From an uncultured Caulobacterales bacterium (lineage in GTDB: Bacteria > Pseudomonadota > Alphaproteobacteria > Caulobacterales > Caulobacteraceae): a stretch of 64,000 nt of DNA. Numbering within the stretch: position 1 is the first letter of the stretch; the number at the start of each line of letters is the position of its first letter. Shown piece by piece: positions 30,179 to 39,249 of this stretch. The notes under the pieces were generated by a model. It had not been told where the DNA came from. It did not search any database and saw only the letters and a program-made list of their open reading frames with translations. The position numbers and the translations under genes were made by a program. Where the stretch lies: positions 1 through 64,000 of the forward strand of contig CAIUMD010000094.1 in assembly GCA_903900155.1 (NCBI GenBank), written 5' to 3'.

Positions 30179-31313
30179 AGACCTCGGCGTCTACGTCCAC
30201 TGGCCTTACTGCGCGCGCATCTGCCCCTATTGCGACTTCAACGTCGTGCGCGATCGGGGCAGGACCGCCGAGCAGCAGGCCCTGGCCGACGCCATCGTCG
30301 CCGACCTGGAGGCCCAGCGCGCGCTGACGGGCGAACGGGAGCTGCTGTCGATCTTCTTCGGCGGCGGCACGCCCTCGCTGATGGACCCGGCGCAGGTGGC
30401 GCGGGTGATCGAGACGGCCAAGCGCCTGTGGTCGCCGGCCGCCGACCTGGAAATCAGCCTCGAGGCCAATCCCACCGACGCCGAGGCCGATCGCTTCGCG
30501 GCGCTGGCCGACGCGGGCGTGCAGCGGCTGTCTCTGGGCGTCCAGGCGCTGGACGATGAGTCCCTCAAGGCGCTCGGCCGCAACCATGACGCCGGCGCGG
30601 CGCGGCGGGCGATCGCCGCGGCGACCAAGGCCTTCCCGCGTCTGTCCATCGACCTGATCTACGCCCGCCCCGGCCAGACCGACGCCGCATGGCGCGCCGA
30701 GCTTTCCGAGGCCATCGCGCTGGGCCCCGAGCACGTCTCGCCCTACCAGCTGACCATCGAGCATGGCACCGCCTTCGACCGCGCGGTCGGGCGCGGGACC
30801 CTGGTCGCGCCCGACGAGGACTTGGCCGCGACCTTGTTCGAGACCACCCAGGAGGTGCTGGAGGCCGCCGGCTTCGACGCCTACGAGGTGTCCAACCACG
30901 CCAGGGGCCAGGCCGCGCGATCGCGGCACAATCTCGTCTACTGGCGGGGCGTGGACTATGTCGGCGTCGGCCCCGGCGCGCACGGACGCTTAGGCCTGCC
31001 CGAGGGGCGCGCGGCCACGGTCGCCCGCCGCGCCATCAAGGAGTACGTCGCCGCCGTCAACGCCGCGGGCGTCGGCTTCGAACGCGAGATCCTCACCCCC
31101 GAAGAGGCCGCTGAAGAACGCCTCGTCCTGGGCCTGCGCATCGACGACGGAGTGCGATTCGACGAGATGGCGCCGCTGGGCCTGACCCCGGACCTGCCCA
31201 AGATCCGCGATCTGGTGCAGACCGGCCTGCTAGTTGACGACGCCAATCGTTTGCGCGCCACTCGCGCAGGGCGCCTGGTCCTGGACCGGCTGACAGGAAC
31301 GCTCGCGACCTGA
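30171..31313 (+). CDS. hemW: HemW-like radical SAM protein
   Basis: A 380-residue radical SAM enzyme related to coproporphyrinogen III oxidase; HemW-type members act as heme chaperones. The iron-sulfur cysteines are Cys14, Cys18 and Cys21 ([12 protein letters not shown]-x3-C-x2-C), lacking the extra Cys typical of true HemN. The GGGTPSL motif and the C-terminal HemN_C region are present. The start is a TTG at 30171 inside the end of rdgB. The rdgB-hemW order is conserved widely. Confidence 0.94.
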   Translation: MTKDLGVYVHWPYCARICPYCDFNVVRDRGRTAEQQALADAIVADLEAQRALTGERELLSIFFGGGTPSLMDPAQVARVIETAKRLWSPAADLEISLEANPTDAEADRFAALADAGVQRLSLGVQALDDESLKALGRNHDAGAARRAIAAATKAFPRLSIDLIYARPGQTDAAWRAELSEAIALGPEHVSPYQLTIEHGTAFDRAVGRGTLVAPDEDLAATLFETTQEVLEAAGFDAYEVSNHARGQAARSRHNLVYWRGVDYVGVGPGAHGRLGLPEGRAATVARRAIKEYVAAVNAAGVGFEREILTPEEAAEERLVLGLRIDDGVRFDEMAPLGLTPDLPKIRDLVQTGLLVDDANRLRATRAGRLVLDRLTGTLAT

Positions 31314-31331
31314 TATGCCTTCTTTCCGAGC

Positions 31332-32222
31332 ATGAAGGACATCCATACGTTGAGCCGCCAGCTTCCCCCGCCAGCCCTGTCCGATGCGCCCCTGGCGCCC
31401 GGCCTCTATCTGGTGGCGACGCCGATCGGCAACCTGCGCGACATCACCCTGCGGGCCCTGGACGTGCTGGCCGGCTGCGACCTGCTGTTGGCCGAAGACA
31501 CTCGGGTGACCGGCAAGCTGCTGTCGGCCTACGGGATTCGCACCAAGCTGGAACGCCACGACGAGCACGTGGCCGAGCGGTCGATCCCCGGCATCCTGGA
31601 GCGCCTGGAGGCCGGCGAGCGCGTGGCGCTGGTCTCGGACGCCGGCACGCCGATGGTCTCCGACCCCGGCTACCGCCTGGCCAAGGAAGCCATCGCCGCC
31701 GGCCATGCCGTGATCCCGATCCCCGGCGCCTCCGCCGCCCTCGCGGCGCTGACCCTGGCGGGCCTGCCCACCGACCGGTTCCTGTTCGCCGGCTTCCCGC
31801 CGCCCAAGAGCGCCGCGCGCAAGACGTTCTTCGAGGAATTCGCCAGCACCCGCGCCACCCTGATCTTCTACGAAGGCGCCTCGCGGGTGGCCGATTGCCT
31901 GGCCGACATGGCCGCCGTGTTCGGGGCCGACCGCCCGGCGGCGGTGTGCCGCGAGCTGACCAAGCTCTATGAGACCTGCGTGCGCGGCCCGCTCTGCGAG
32001 CTGGCCGCCGACCCGCGCTTCGACGCGCCCAAGGGCGAGATCGTCATCCTGGTGGGTCCCGGCGCCGAGAAGGCCGCCAGCGCCGATGACGCCGAGGCCG
32101 CCCTGCGCGAGGCCATGACCCGCCTGCCGCTGGGCGAGGCCGCCTCCGAGGTCGCCAAGGCCCTGGGCCTGTCGCGCAAGGACCTCTATCGCCAGGCTCT
32201 GGCCCTCAAGGAGCAGGCCTGA
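31332..32222 (+). CDS. rsmI: 16S rRNA (cytidine1402-2'-O)-methyltransferase
   Basis: A 296-residue tetrapyrrole-methylase-fold enzyme that 2'-O-methylates C1402 in the ribosomal decoding centre. LYLVATPIGNLRDITLRAL, LLLAEDTRVTGKLL, SDAGTPMVSDPGYRL and IPGASAALAALTLAGLP are all RsmI signatures. The stop overlaps the start of the yraN-like gene (TGATG), so translation is coupled. Confidence 0.96.
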   Translation: MKDIHTLSRQLPPPALSDAPLAPGLYLVATPIGNLRDITLRALDVLAGCDLLLAEDTRVTGKLLSAYGIRTKLERHDEHVAERSIPGILERLEAGERVALVSDAGTPMVSDPGYRLAKEAIAAGHAVIPIPGASAALAALTLAGLPTDRFLFAGFPPPKSAARKTFFEEFASTRATLIFYEGASRVADCLADMAAVFGADRPAAVCRELTKLYETCVRGPLCELAADPRFDAPKGEIVILVGPGAEKAASADDAEAALREAMTRLPLGEAASEVAKALGLSRKDLYRQALALKEQA

Positions 32223-32614
32223 TGGCGGCGGGGGTTCGTCCAGCCGAAGCGCGTCAGATCCGGGGCGCGACCGCGCGCAAGGTCGGACGGCGGGCCGAGG
32301 TGTGGGCGGCGCTGTGGCTGATGCTCAAGGGCTATCGCATCCTGGGTTTTCGCCTGGCCACGCCGCTGGGCGAAATCGACCTCCTGGCGCAACGCGGCAA
32401 GGTGCTGGCCGTTGTGGAGGTCAAGCAACGGACGACGATCGAGGACGCCCTGGACGCCGTGACGCCCACCCAGCGCGACCGCCTGCGCCGCGCCGCCGCC
32501 CATGTCAGCGCACACCGCGCCGGCCTGCGCGATCTCCGGGTGCGCCTGGACCTGATCGCACTGGCCCCGCGCCGCGCGCCGCGCCACCTGCCCGACGCCT
32601 GGCGGGGGGTGTGA
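32222..32614 (+). CDS. YraN/UPF0102 family protein (endonuclease-like fold)
   Basis: A 130-residue protein. It has the core G-x-R-A-E-xx-A (KVGRRAEVWAALWLMLKGY), then GEIDLLAQRGKVLAVVEVKQR, the Glu-Asp...Glu-x-Lys arrangement of the PD-(D/E)xK nuclease fold. The rsmI-yraN-gshB neighbourhood is common in alphaproteobacteria. Its biological role is not settled. Confidence 0.9.
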   Translation: MAAGVRPAEARQIRGATARKVGRRAEVWAALWLMLKGYRILGFRLATPLGEIDLLAQRGKVLAVVEVKQRTTIEDALDAVTPTQRDRLRRAAAHVSAHRAGLRDLRVRLDLIALAPRRAPRHLPDAWRGV

Positions 32615-32616
32615 GC

Positions 32617-33432
32617 ATGACCCGCGAGGACGCCGAGGAAATCCTGACCAAGGCCGGCGAAGGCGCCGATGCGACCTTCCCGCTGTTCGAGGCCGCCTTG
32701 GCCTGCGCCGTCCATGACGATCCCAGCCGCGACATCGCCCCGGCCATCAACCTGGCCCGCGACGCCGTCGAACGCCTGCGCCGCCGGGCCGAGGCCGAAT
32801 CGCCCGAGGAGGCCGTGGCCGAGACGCTGGCCGGCGACCTGCGCCTGACCGGCGACGTCCTGACCTACGACCATCCCGACAATGCCGACGTCATCGCCAT
32901 CGCCGAGCGCCGCAAGGGCCTGCCGGTGGCCTTGGGCGTCTTCTACCTGCACGCCGCCCGCCAGGTGGGCCTGGAGCTGCACGGCGTCGATTTCCCCGGC
33001 CACTTCCTGCTGCGCATCGAGACCGAGGAGGGGCCGCTGGCCCTGGACCCGTTCAGCGAGGGCCGGGTGGTGCTGCCGTCCGAGCTGTCGCGGCGAGCCC
33101 TGCGCACCGGCCTGATGCCCGACGTCGCCTCGCGGCTGGAGCTGCTCATGGCGCCGATCCCCGACCGCGCCGTGCTGATCCGCCTGCAGAACAACATCTT
33201 CGCCCGCGCCCAGCAGGCCAAGGACTGGGTCCGCGCCGAGCGCTCGGCCCTGCGCCGCGCCCTGCTCAACCCCGCCGACCACCGCCCCTGGCTGGACGTC
33301 GCCGCCGCCCGCGAGGGCCAGGGGGCGCTGGCGGGGGCGCTTCAGGCCCTGTCCCGCGCGCAAACCCTGGACGGCGGCGCGGCAATCGCGGCCCGCGCGG
33401 CGCGTGAGCGGATGCGCTTGCGGCTCAACTGA
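32617..33432 (+). CDS. SirB1-type transglutaminase-like protein
   Basis: A 271-residue protein. The transglutaminase-like region has ERRKGLPVALGVFYLHAARQ and GVDFPGHFLLRI, and the C-terminal half has TPR-like helices (RLQNNIFARAQQAKDWVRAE). The catalytic Cys of transglutaminases is not evident (Gly-Leu-Pro stands in the usual place), as in other SirB1 proteins. ATG 32617 is chosen; a GTG two codons earlier is possible. Part of the rsmI operon. Confidence 0.83.
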   Translation: MTREDAEEILTKAGEGADATFPLFEAALACAVHDDPSRDIAPAINLARDAVERLRRRAEAESPEEAVAETLAGDLRLTGDVLTYDHPDNADVIAIAERRKGLPVALGVFYLHAARQVGLELHGVDFPGHFLLRIETEEGPLALDPFSEGRVVLPSELSRRALRTGLMPDVASRLELLMAPIPDRAVLIRLQNNIFARAQQAKDWVRAERSALRRALLNPADHRPWLDVAAAREGQGALAGALQALSRAQTLDGGAAIAARAARERMRLRLN

Positions 33433-33505
33433 TCCGTCGCCCACTACATCATAGTGAGCTTGCCTTCGGGGAGGGTTTATCGCTGTTCCACGGTCAGCAG
33501 CGCTC

Positions 33506-34177
33506 GTGGCCGCTGTCTTCACACTACTTCCGATGACCGGCTGCGACTTGCTTCCCAACAAGGGAGGCGCTCAACTGCTTCGCGCAACAGACGAACGGAT
33601 TGCCCGAGGTGATTTGGCAGGCGCTGAAGCCATGGCAAAGGACTACGCCCCCGAGGTGGGACCAGATCCGGTGTCCAACCGTAGCGCTTGGTGCGGCAGT
33701 GGATCTGTTAAACAGAGGTTGGATGCGGCAGGAGCTCGCGCCGCTTCTGGCCTGGTTGATGCTTACGAGAAATCGACCGACCCTTTGCTGCGCTACGTCG
33801 AAGTTCGCCGAGCGTTCAACGCCGCCCTAGAAGGAGAGGACCAAGCCCTAAAGAGCTTGTGCGCTCTTGAACCTAATAGGATATCAACATTGGAATATGA
33901 TCAGGCCCGTGGCCCGATCGCCGCGGAAATGGCGCGGATCATCGAACCGCTCGAAGAGCAGGCGCGCTCAAGAACTGGCGGCAGGAATTTCGACAAGATC
34001 GTCGCTTGGGCCGAGGCCGCAGCTCAAAAGGCTGACCGTGACGATATGGCCGCCAGATGCAACGATCTAAAGAAGGCTGTCGCCAAACCCAACGCGTTCG
34101 AAAAGTCAGCCGTGCAGCAAGAGAGCGAAGATGCCATGCGCCTAGCCTGCTCCGGGCTCGACACCTATTCCCGCTAG
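33506..34177 (+). CDS. putative lipoprotein of atypical composition
   Basis: A 223-residue frame starting at GTG 33506. The segment TLLPMTGC looks like a lipobox with Cys13, so the mature protein would be a lipoprotein. The preceding signal is short and lacks a basic residue, so the true start may lie upstream at a non-standard codon (the frame is open to 33458). The mature part is helical and charged, with about three further Cys. Third-position G+C is far below that of both neighbours, a sign of recent acquisition or weak selection. No family recognised. Confidence 0.55.
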   Translation: MAAVFTLLPMTGCDLLPNKGGAQLLRATDERIARGDLAGAEAMAKDYAPEVGPDPVSNRSAWCGSGSVKQRLDAAGARAASGLVDAYEKSTDPLLRYVEVRRAFNAALEGEDQALKSLCALEPNRISTLEYDQARGPIAAEMARIIEPLEEQARSRTGGRNFDKIVAWAEAAAQKADRDDMAARCNDLKKAVAKPNAFEKSAVQQESEDAMRLACSGLDTYSR

Positions 34178-34307
34178 ATCTGGCATAATCGCAAGTTCGC
34201 TGGTTGCAGCAACGAGGAGCCGGAGTGCTCGCAATCCCGCTATTCGCACTTAACTAGACGGTCGCCGCCCTCTAGGTCTGGCGCGCACCCATTGCCCAGG
34301 AGCCCCC

Positions 34308-35261
34308 ATGTCGCTGAGAGTCGCCGTCCAGATGGACCCCGTGCTGGGGATCAACATCGACACCGACACGACCTTCCTGATGATGCTCGAAGCGCAGGAA
34401 CGCGGGCACAAGCTGTGGTTCTACACGCCCGACAAGCTGTCCCAGGAAGACGGCCGGGTGTTCGCCCGCGCCCAACCGCTGGAGGTGTTCGCCGAGAAGG
34501 GCGCGCACGCCAAGCTGGGCGAGACCGTGGTGCTGGACATGAAGGACGACATCGACGTCGTCCTGATGCGCCAGGATCCGCCGTTCGACATGGCCTACAT
34601 CACGGCCACCCACTTCCTGGACAAGATCCACCCCCACACCCTGGTGGTGAACAACCCGACCGAGGTGCGCAACGCGCCCGAGAAGCTGTTCGTCACCGAC
34701 TTCCCCGGCGTGCAGCCGCCGACCCTGATCACGTCGGATCACGAGGCGATCTACGACTTCCGCGCCCGTCACGGCGACATTGTCCTCAAGCCCCTCTACG
34801 GCGGCGGCGGCTCGGGCGTGGCCCGTCTGCTGGCGGACGATCCCAATCTCGACGCCCTGTTGGAACTGCACGCCATGATCGGCCGCGAACAGGTCATCGC
34901 CCAGAAGTTCGTGCCGGCCGTCAGCAAGGGCGACAAGCGCGTCCTGCTGGTCGACGGCGAGCCGGTGGGCGCGATCAATCGTGTGCCGGCCGCCGGCCAG
35001 GTTCGTTCCAATCTTCGCGTCGGCGGCCGCGCCGAGGCCGTGTCCCTGACCGCCCGCGACATGGAGCTGTGCAAGATCATCGGCCCCGAGCTCAAGCGCC
35101 GTGGACTGATCTTTGTCGGCATCGACGTCATTGGCGAGTACTTGACCGAGATCAACGTTACGTCGCCCACCGGCGCACAACAGCTGAAGCGCTTTACCGG
35201 TATCAACGCCGCGGCCGTACTGTTCGATCGTATCGAGGACATTCGCCGGAACGGTGGGTAA
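34308..35261 (+). CDS. gshB: glutathione synthetase
   Basis: A 317-residue ATP-grasp enzyme joining gamma-glutamylcysteine and glycine. Motifs: [19 protein letters not shown] at the start, [26 protein letters not shown] for ATP, and [21 protein letters not shown] at the end. Length is typical of GshB. It stands between the atypical lipoprotein gene and comM. Confidence 0.97.
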   Translation: MSLRVAVQMDPVLGINIDTDTTFLMMLEAQERGHKLWFYTPDKLSQEDGRVFARAQPLEVFAEKGAHAKLGETVVLDMKDDIDVVLMRQDPPFDMAYITATHFLDKIHPHTLVVNNPTEVRNAPEKLFVTDFPGVQPPTLITSDHEAIYDFRARHGDIVLKPLYGGGGSGVARLLADDPNLDALLELHAMIGREQVIAQKFVPAVSKGDKRVLLVDGEPVGAINRVPAAGQVRSNLRVGGRAEAVSLTARDMELCKIIGPELKRRGLIFVGIDVIGEYLTEINVTSPTGAQQLKRFTGINAAAVLFDRIEDIRRNGG

Positions 35262-35370
35262 CTCTGCGTAAGGTCGGGCGTTTCGCGAAACGTTCGTTTT
35301 TCGTTCTTGCTCCATTTCGCAAGCTATGCTGTGACTTGTGGATAAAGTTCATTGTCCATGAGGGTTTGCG

Positions 35371-36903
35371 ATGGCCGCCAGCGTGGTCACCGTCGCGTTC
35401 GAGGGCGCCGAGGCCCGGCGCGTCGACGTCGAGGTTCAGCTGACCACCGGACAGGGCGCCTTCGTCATCGTCGGCCTCGCCGACAAGGCGGTGGCCGAAA
35501 GTCGTGAACGGGTGCGCGGGGCCTTCGCGGGCCTCGGCCTCTCGCTGCCGGGCAAGCGCATCGTCGCCAACCTGGCGCCCGCCGACATGCCCAAGGAAGG
35601 CGCCCACTTCGATCTGCCGATCGCTCTGGCGGTGATGGCGGCGCTGGGGGTCATCCCGCTCGATGCTCTGGATGGCTGGGCGGCCATGGGCGAACTGTCA
35701 TTGGACGGCCGCATCATGCCGGCCGCTGGAGCCCTGCCCGCGGCGATGGCGGCCGGAGCCATGGGCCTTGGTTTGATCTGCCCGGAGGCTTCCGGCTCCG
35801 AAGCGGCCTGGGCCGGCGATACGCGGATCCTGGCCCCGCGCTCGCTGGTCTCGCTGATCAACCACTTCCGAGGCGCCCAGATCTTGTCGGCGCCCGCGCC
35901 CGGCCCGATCGTCGAGGGCGAGGCGGCCAAGGACCTGCGCGACGTCAAGGGCCAGGAGCACGCCAAGCGCGCGCTCGAGATCGCCGCGGCCGGCGGCCAC
36001 AACCTGCTGTTCGTCGGCCCGCCGGGCTCGGGCAAGTCGATGCTGGCCCAGCGGCTGCCGGGCCTCCTGCCGCCGCTGAACTCGTCGGAGCTGCTGGAGA
36101 CCTCAATGGTCCATTCGGTGGCGGGGCTCATTGCCCGGGGCGCTTTGACTCGCGCGCGACCGTATAGAGCCCCACACCATAGCGCCTCGATGGCCGCCCT
36201 CACCGGCGGCGGGCTGAAGGCCAAGCCGGGGGAGGTGTCCTTGGCTCACAACGGCGTGCTGTTTCTCGATGAACTGCCCGAGTTCAGCCGCCAGGCCCTC
36301 GACAGCCTGCGCGCGCCGCTGGAGACCGGCGAGGTGATGGTGGCGCGGGCCAATTTCCACATCCGCTATCCGGCCCGCGTGCAGCTGGTCGCGGCCATGA
36401 ATCCCTGTCGCTGCGGTCACGGCGGCGCCGGCCGCGGGGCGTGTGGCAAGGCCCCTCGGTGCCAGTTGGACTATCAGGGCCGGGTGTCGGGCCCGATGCT
36501 GGACCGCATCGACCTGGCCGTCGACATGCCCGCCGTCACCGCCGCCGACCTCTCGCTGCCGCCGCCCGTCGAGGGCTCGGCCGAGGTCGCCGCAAGGGTG
36601 GCCCGGGCGCGGATGCTGCAGCAGGCGCGGGCCGAAGAGCTTGGCGTCGGAGACGGCCTGAACGGGCGCGCGGAAGGATCCTTCCTGGAGAAGATCACCG
36701 CCCTGGACGATCGCGGCCGCGCCCTGCTGGCCCAGGCGGCCGAGGCGCGCCGGATCAGCGCCCGCGGCTGGACCCGCAGCCTGCGCCTGGCCCGCACCAT
36801 CGCCGATCTGGAGGGCTCAGGCGCCGTCCAGCGCGTCCACGTCGCCGAGGCCCTGGCCTATCGTCGCGCCAACGCGCCGGGTGAAGAGGGCGTGTCAGCC
36901 TAG
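35371..36903 (+). CDS. comM: YifB/ComM-type Mg-chelatase-like AAA ATPase
   Basis: A 510-residue protein. The N-terminal Lon-protease-like fold (35-170) contains VQLTTGQGAFVIVGLADKAV, followed by an AAA domain with Walker A GPPGSGKSMLAQRLPGLLPP and Walker B LFLDELPEF, then RVQLVAAMNPCRCG and a C-terminal Mg_chelatase_C helix bundle. In Haemophilus and relatives ComM is a branch-migration helicase helping integrate transformed DNA. That role here is by family only. Confidence 0.93.
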   Translation: MAASVVTVAFEGAEARRVDVEVQLTTGQGAFVIVGLADKAVAESRERVRGAFAGLGLSLPGKRIVANLAPADMPKEGAHFDLPIALAVMAALGVIPLDALDGWAAMGELSLDGRIMPAAGALPAAMAAGAMGLGLICPEASGSEAAWAGDTRILAPRSLVSLINHFRGAQILSAPAPGPIVEGEAAKDLRDVKGQEHAKRALEIAAAGGHNLLFVGPPGSGKSMLAQRLPGLLPPLNSSELLETSMVHSVAGLIARGALTRARPYRAPHHSASMAALTGGGLKAKPGEVSLAHNGVLFLDELPEFSRQALDSLRAPLETGEVMVARANFHIRYPARVQLVAAMNPCRCGHGGAGRGACGKAPRCQLDYQGRVSGPMLDRIDLAVDMPAVTAADLSLPPPVEGSAEVAARVARARMLQQARAEELGVGDGLNGRAEGSFLEKITALDDRGRALLAQAAEARRISARGWTRSLRLARTIADLEGSGAVQRVHVAEALAYRRANAPGEEGVSA

Positions 36904-37472
36904 GCCTTTGTCCGGTGCAGCCTGTGCATGTCGTCGCGGCGCAAACCGCCGATCGCGGCGGCGACGCTGGCGGCGAAGGCGCTGGTCAGGGCGCCGACGC
37001 CCAGGAAAAGCGACAGCTGGGCGCCGATCTGGGCGGCCCGGACGACTTCGGCGGGCGAAAGCTCGCCGGCCGGCGACGTTGCGGCCGGCGCGGCCAGCGC
37101 GCCCAGCGCCAGCAGCCCCACCACACTGGCGGCCCAGGCCAGGAGGCCGTGCGCCGTGTCGCGGAAGTGGACCTCGTGGTCATGCACGTTCAGCCACTTG
37201 GTGCGCAGCCGTCCGGCGACATAGCCGCCCAGCATGCTGGCGACGATCTGGCAGGCGACAAAGGCCGCACCCAGCATCGGGGTGAAGTCGCTGGCCGTCA
37301 GGCCCGCCGGCCAGCGCGGCGACATCTTCAGGCCAAAGCCCGCGCCCAGCGACAGCAGCACGAACAGCATGGCGATCGTGGCGACGGCTCCGGCCAGAAC
37401 CGCGTCCCAACTGACGGCAGACTGGTTTTCTTCGCCGATATCGACGGCGACCAGATCAGGAGAAAGAGCCAT
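36900..37472 (-). CDS. hypothetical four-helix membrane protein
   Basis: A 190-residue protein read from ATG 37472, with AGGAAAGGGA upstream. Hydrophobic segments lie near residues 24-48, 68-86, 110-130 and 150-172. The loop RLRTKWLNVHDHEVHFRDTAHG is His/Arg-rich. It resembles PhnA-like/TIGR-type inner membrane proteins found in alphaproteobacteria but I do not recognise a named family. Its stop overlaps that of converging comM by 4 bp. A 26-residue membrane ORF precedes it by 16 bp. Confidence 0.75.
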   Translation of the reverse strand: MALSPDLVAVDIGEENQSAVSWDAVLAGAVATIAMLFVLLSLGAGFGLKMSPRWPAGLTASDFTPMLGAAFVACQIVASMLGGYVAGRLRTKWLNVHDHEVHFRDTAHGLLAWAASVVGLLALGALAAPAATSPAGELSPAEVVRAAQIGAQLSLFLGVGALTSAFAASVAAAIGGLRRDDMHRLHRTKA

Positions 37473-37488
37473 GACGACGTCCCTTTCC

Positions 37489-37569
37489 TCAGAATTGGCG
37501 CGTGCAGAAGGCGAGCAGCAGGATGATGGGCAGTGGCACTCCCAGGAGCGCCAGGAGGATCGATCGCAT
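37489..37569 (-). CDS. 26-residue hydrophobic peptide upstream of membrane protein
   Basis: The minus strand reads MRSILLALLGVPLPIILLLA followed by FCTRQF and a stop. That is one short transmembrane helix with a basic residue at each end. It ends 16 bp before the 190-residue membrane protein, with an SD for that gene overlapping its stop. Its own Shine-Dalgarno is weak. Similar LLGVPLPIILL-type micropeptides occur next to membrane genes in other proteobacteria; the role is unknown to me. Confidence 0.45.
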   Translation of the reverse strand: MRSILLALLGVPLPIILLLAFCTRQF

Positions 37570-37674
37570 GGGGTGAGCGTCCCGTCTGAGCTTGTTTCTC
37601 GCAGAACGAGACTACGTCGCCCCCGGTTCCAGATTTGACCGCCCGTTAAGCCGTGCCGGGTAACCTTGGTCTCC

Positions 37675-39216
37675 ATGAGCGACCCAAGACCCGACAAGAA
37701 ACCCGGCGTCACCCCCGAGCAGCTGGCCACCCTGAGCCACGAGTTCCGCACCCCGCTGAACGGCGTGCTGGGCATGGCGCGCCTGTTGGAAAACACCAAG
37801 CTGACGGCCGAGCAGCGGTCGTATGTCACCGCCCTGCGCGAGAGCGGCGACCACCTGCTGTCGCTGGTCAATGACGTGCTGCACTTCGCCCGCCTGGGCG
37901 CGGCCTCGATCGAGCTCAGCCTGGCCCCGGTCGATGTCGAGGGCCTGCTGCGCCAGGTGGCCGAACTGATGAGCCCCCGCGCCCACGAAAAGGGCGTCGA
38001 GATCGCCTGGGCCGCGCCCGCGACCCTGCCGACGCTCCTCGCCGACGAGGGCCGCCTGCGCCAGATCCTGCTGAACTTCGCCGGCAACGCCGTGAAGTTC
38101 ACTGAGGCCGGCGGCGTGCTGCTGACCGCCACGGCCACGGCGGAAGGCCGCATCCGCTTCTCGGTCGCCGACACCGGGCCGGGCGTCGCGCCCGAGGCCC
38201 GCCGGCGGATCTTCGAGGCCTTCGTCCAGACCGACATCACCCACAACACCCAGCTGGGCGGGGCGGGCTTAGGGTTGGCCATCGTCGCGCGCCTGGCCGG
38301 CGCCATGAATGGCGAGGTCGGGGTCGGCGGCGAGCTGGGCCAAGGCGCCGAGTTCTGGTTCGAGGCGCCTTTTGACATTGCCGCGCCCGCTGTTCGCGCG
38401 GCTCCGCTGGACGGCAAGAGCGTCGCCATCGCCTCGCCCAACGCCATCGTCCGCGCCGCCACCGTGCGCCAGATCGAGGCCGCCGGCGGCCGCGCCTTCG
38501 CCGCCGTCGACATCGCCTCGGCCCTGTCGGGCGCGCCGGCCGACGCCGTGCTGCTGATCGACGCCGCCCTGGCCGCGCCGCGCGGGGCGTTCAAGCCCCC
38601 GGCGGGCCGCAAGGCCGTGGTGCTGCTGACGCCCGAGCAGCGCGACCGCATCGACCGCCTGAAGGACGCCGGCTTCTCGGGCTATCTGATCAAGCCGTTG
38701 CGCGCCGCCTCGCTGGCCGAGCAGGTGCTGCGGGCCGGGGCTGCCGAAACCGCCGAGGTCGAGGCCCCGATCCACGACGACCGCATCGCCGGGGCCGTGG
38801 CCCAGGGCGTGCGCGTGCTGCTGGCCGAGGACAATCCGATCAACGCCCTGCTGGCCCGCACCCTGCTGGAGCGCGAGGGCTGCAAGGTCGACCGTGTCGC
38901 CGACGGCGAACAGGCCGTGGCCGCCGCCGTGGCCGGGGCCTACGACCTGATCCTGATGGACCTGCGCATGCCCGGCCTGTCCGGCGTGCAGGCCGCCAAG
39001 GCGCTGCGGGCCAAGGGCGTCGCCGCCCCGATCGCGGCCCTGACCGCCGACGCCTTCGACGAAGACAAGCGCGCCTGCCTGGCCGCCGGCATGGACGACT
39101 TCCTGGTGAAGCCCCTGACGCAAGAGGCCCTGCGCGACGCCCTCCAGCGCTGGACCACGGGCGGCGCCTCGACCGGCTGGACGAAAACCGCGACGCGAGC
39201 CAAGGTCGCCGGCTAG
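37675..39216 (+). CDS. shkA: hybrid histidine kinase ShkA
   Basis: A 513-residue soluble hybrid kinase. DHp helix with His22 (LSHEFRTPLNG), CA domain (about 120-232: DEGRLRQILLNFAGNAVKF, DTGPG, GGAGLGLAI), a first receiver lacking the phospho-Asp (about 245-355), a linker with Asp368-Asp369-Arg370, and a true receiver with Asp429 (LILMDLRMPG). This is the ShkA layout. In C. crescentus c-di-GMP binds the pseudo-receiver and frees the linker motif, starting the ShkA-ShpA-TacA relay for stalk genes. Arg323, Tyr337 and Arg343 fit the c-di-GMP contacts I recall, offset by one. Confidence 0.88.
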   Translation: MSDPRPDKKPGVTPEQLATLSHEFRTPLNGVLGMARLLENTKLTAEQRSYVTALRESGDHLLSLVNDVLHFARLGAASIELSLAPVDVEGLLRQVAELMSPRAHEKGVEIAWAAPATLPTLLADEGRLRQILLNFAGNAVKFTEAGGVLLTATATAEGRIRFSVADTGPGVAPEARRRIFEAFVQTDITHNTQLGGAGLGLAIVARLAGAMNGEVGVGGELGQGAEFWFEAPFDIAAPAVRAAPLDGKSVAIASPNAIVRAATVRQIEAAGGRAFAAVDIASALSGAPADAVLLIDAALAAPRGAFKPPAGRKAVVLLTPEQRDRIDRLKDAGFSGYLIKPLRAASLAEQVLRAGAAETAEVEAPIHDDRIAGAVAQGVRVLLAEDNPINALLARTLLEREGCKVDRVADGEQAVAAAVAGAYDLILMDLRMPGLSGVQAAKALRAKGVAAPIAALTADAFDEDKRACLAAGMDDFLVKPLTQEALRDALQRWTTGGASTGWTKTATRAKVAG

Positions 39217-39249
39217 ACGGAGGGCGGTCCCTCCGCCAGGGGGATCGCC

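Noticed and set aside
36900-38651. 583-residue minus-strand frame
   Set aside because: Only the last 190 residues (from 37472) look like protein; the rest is antisense to shkA.
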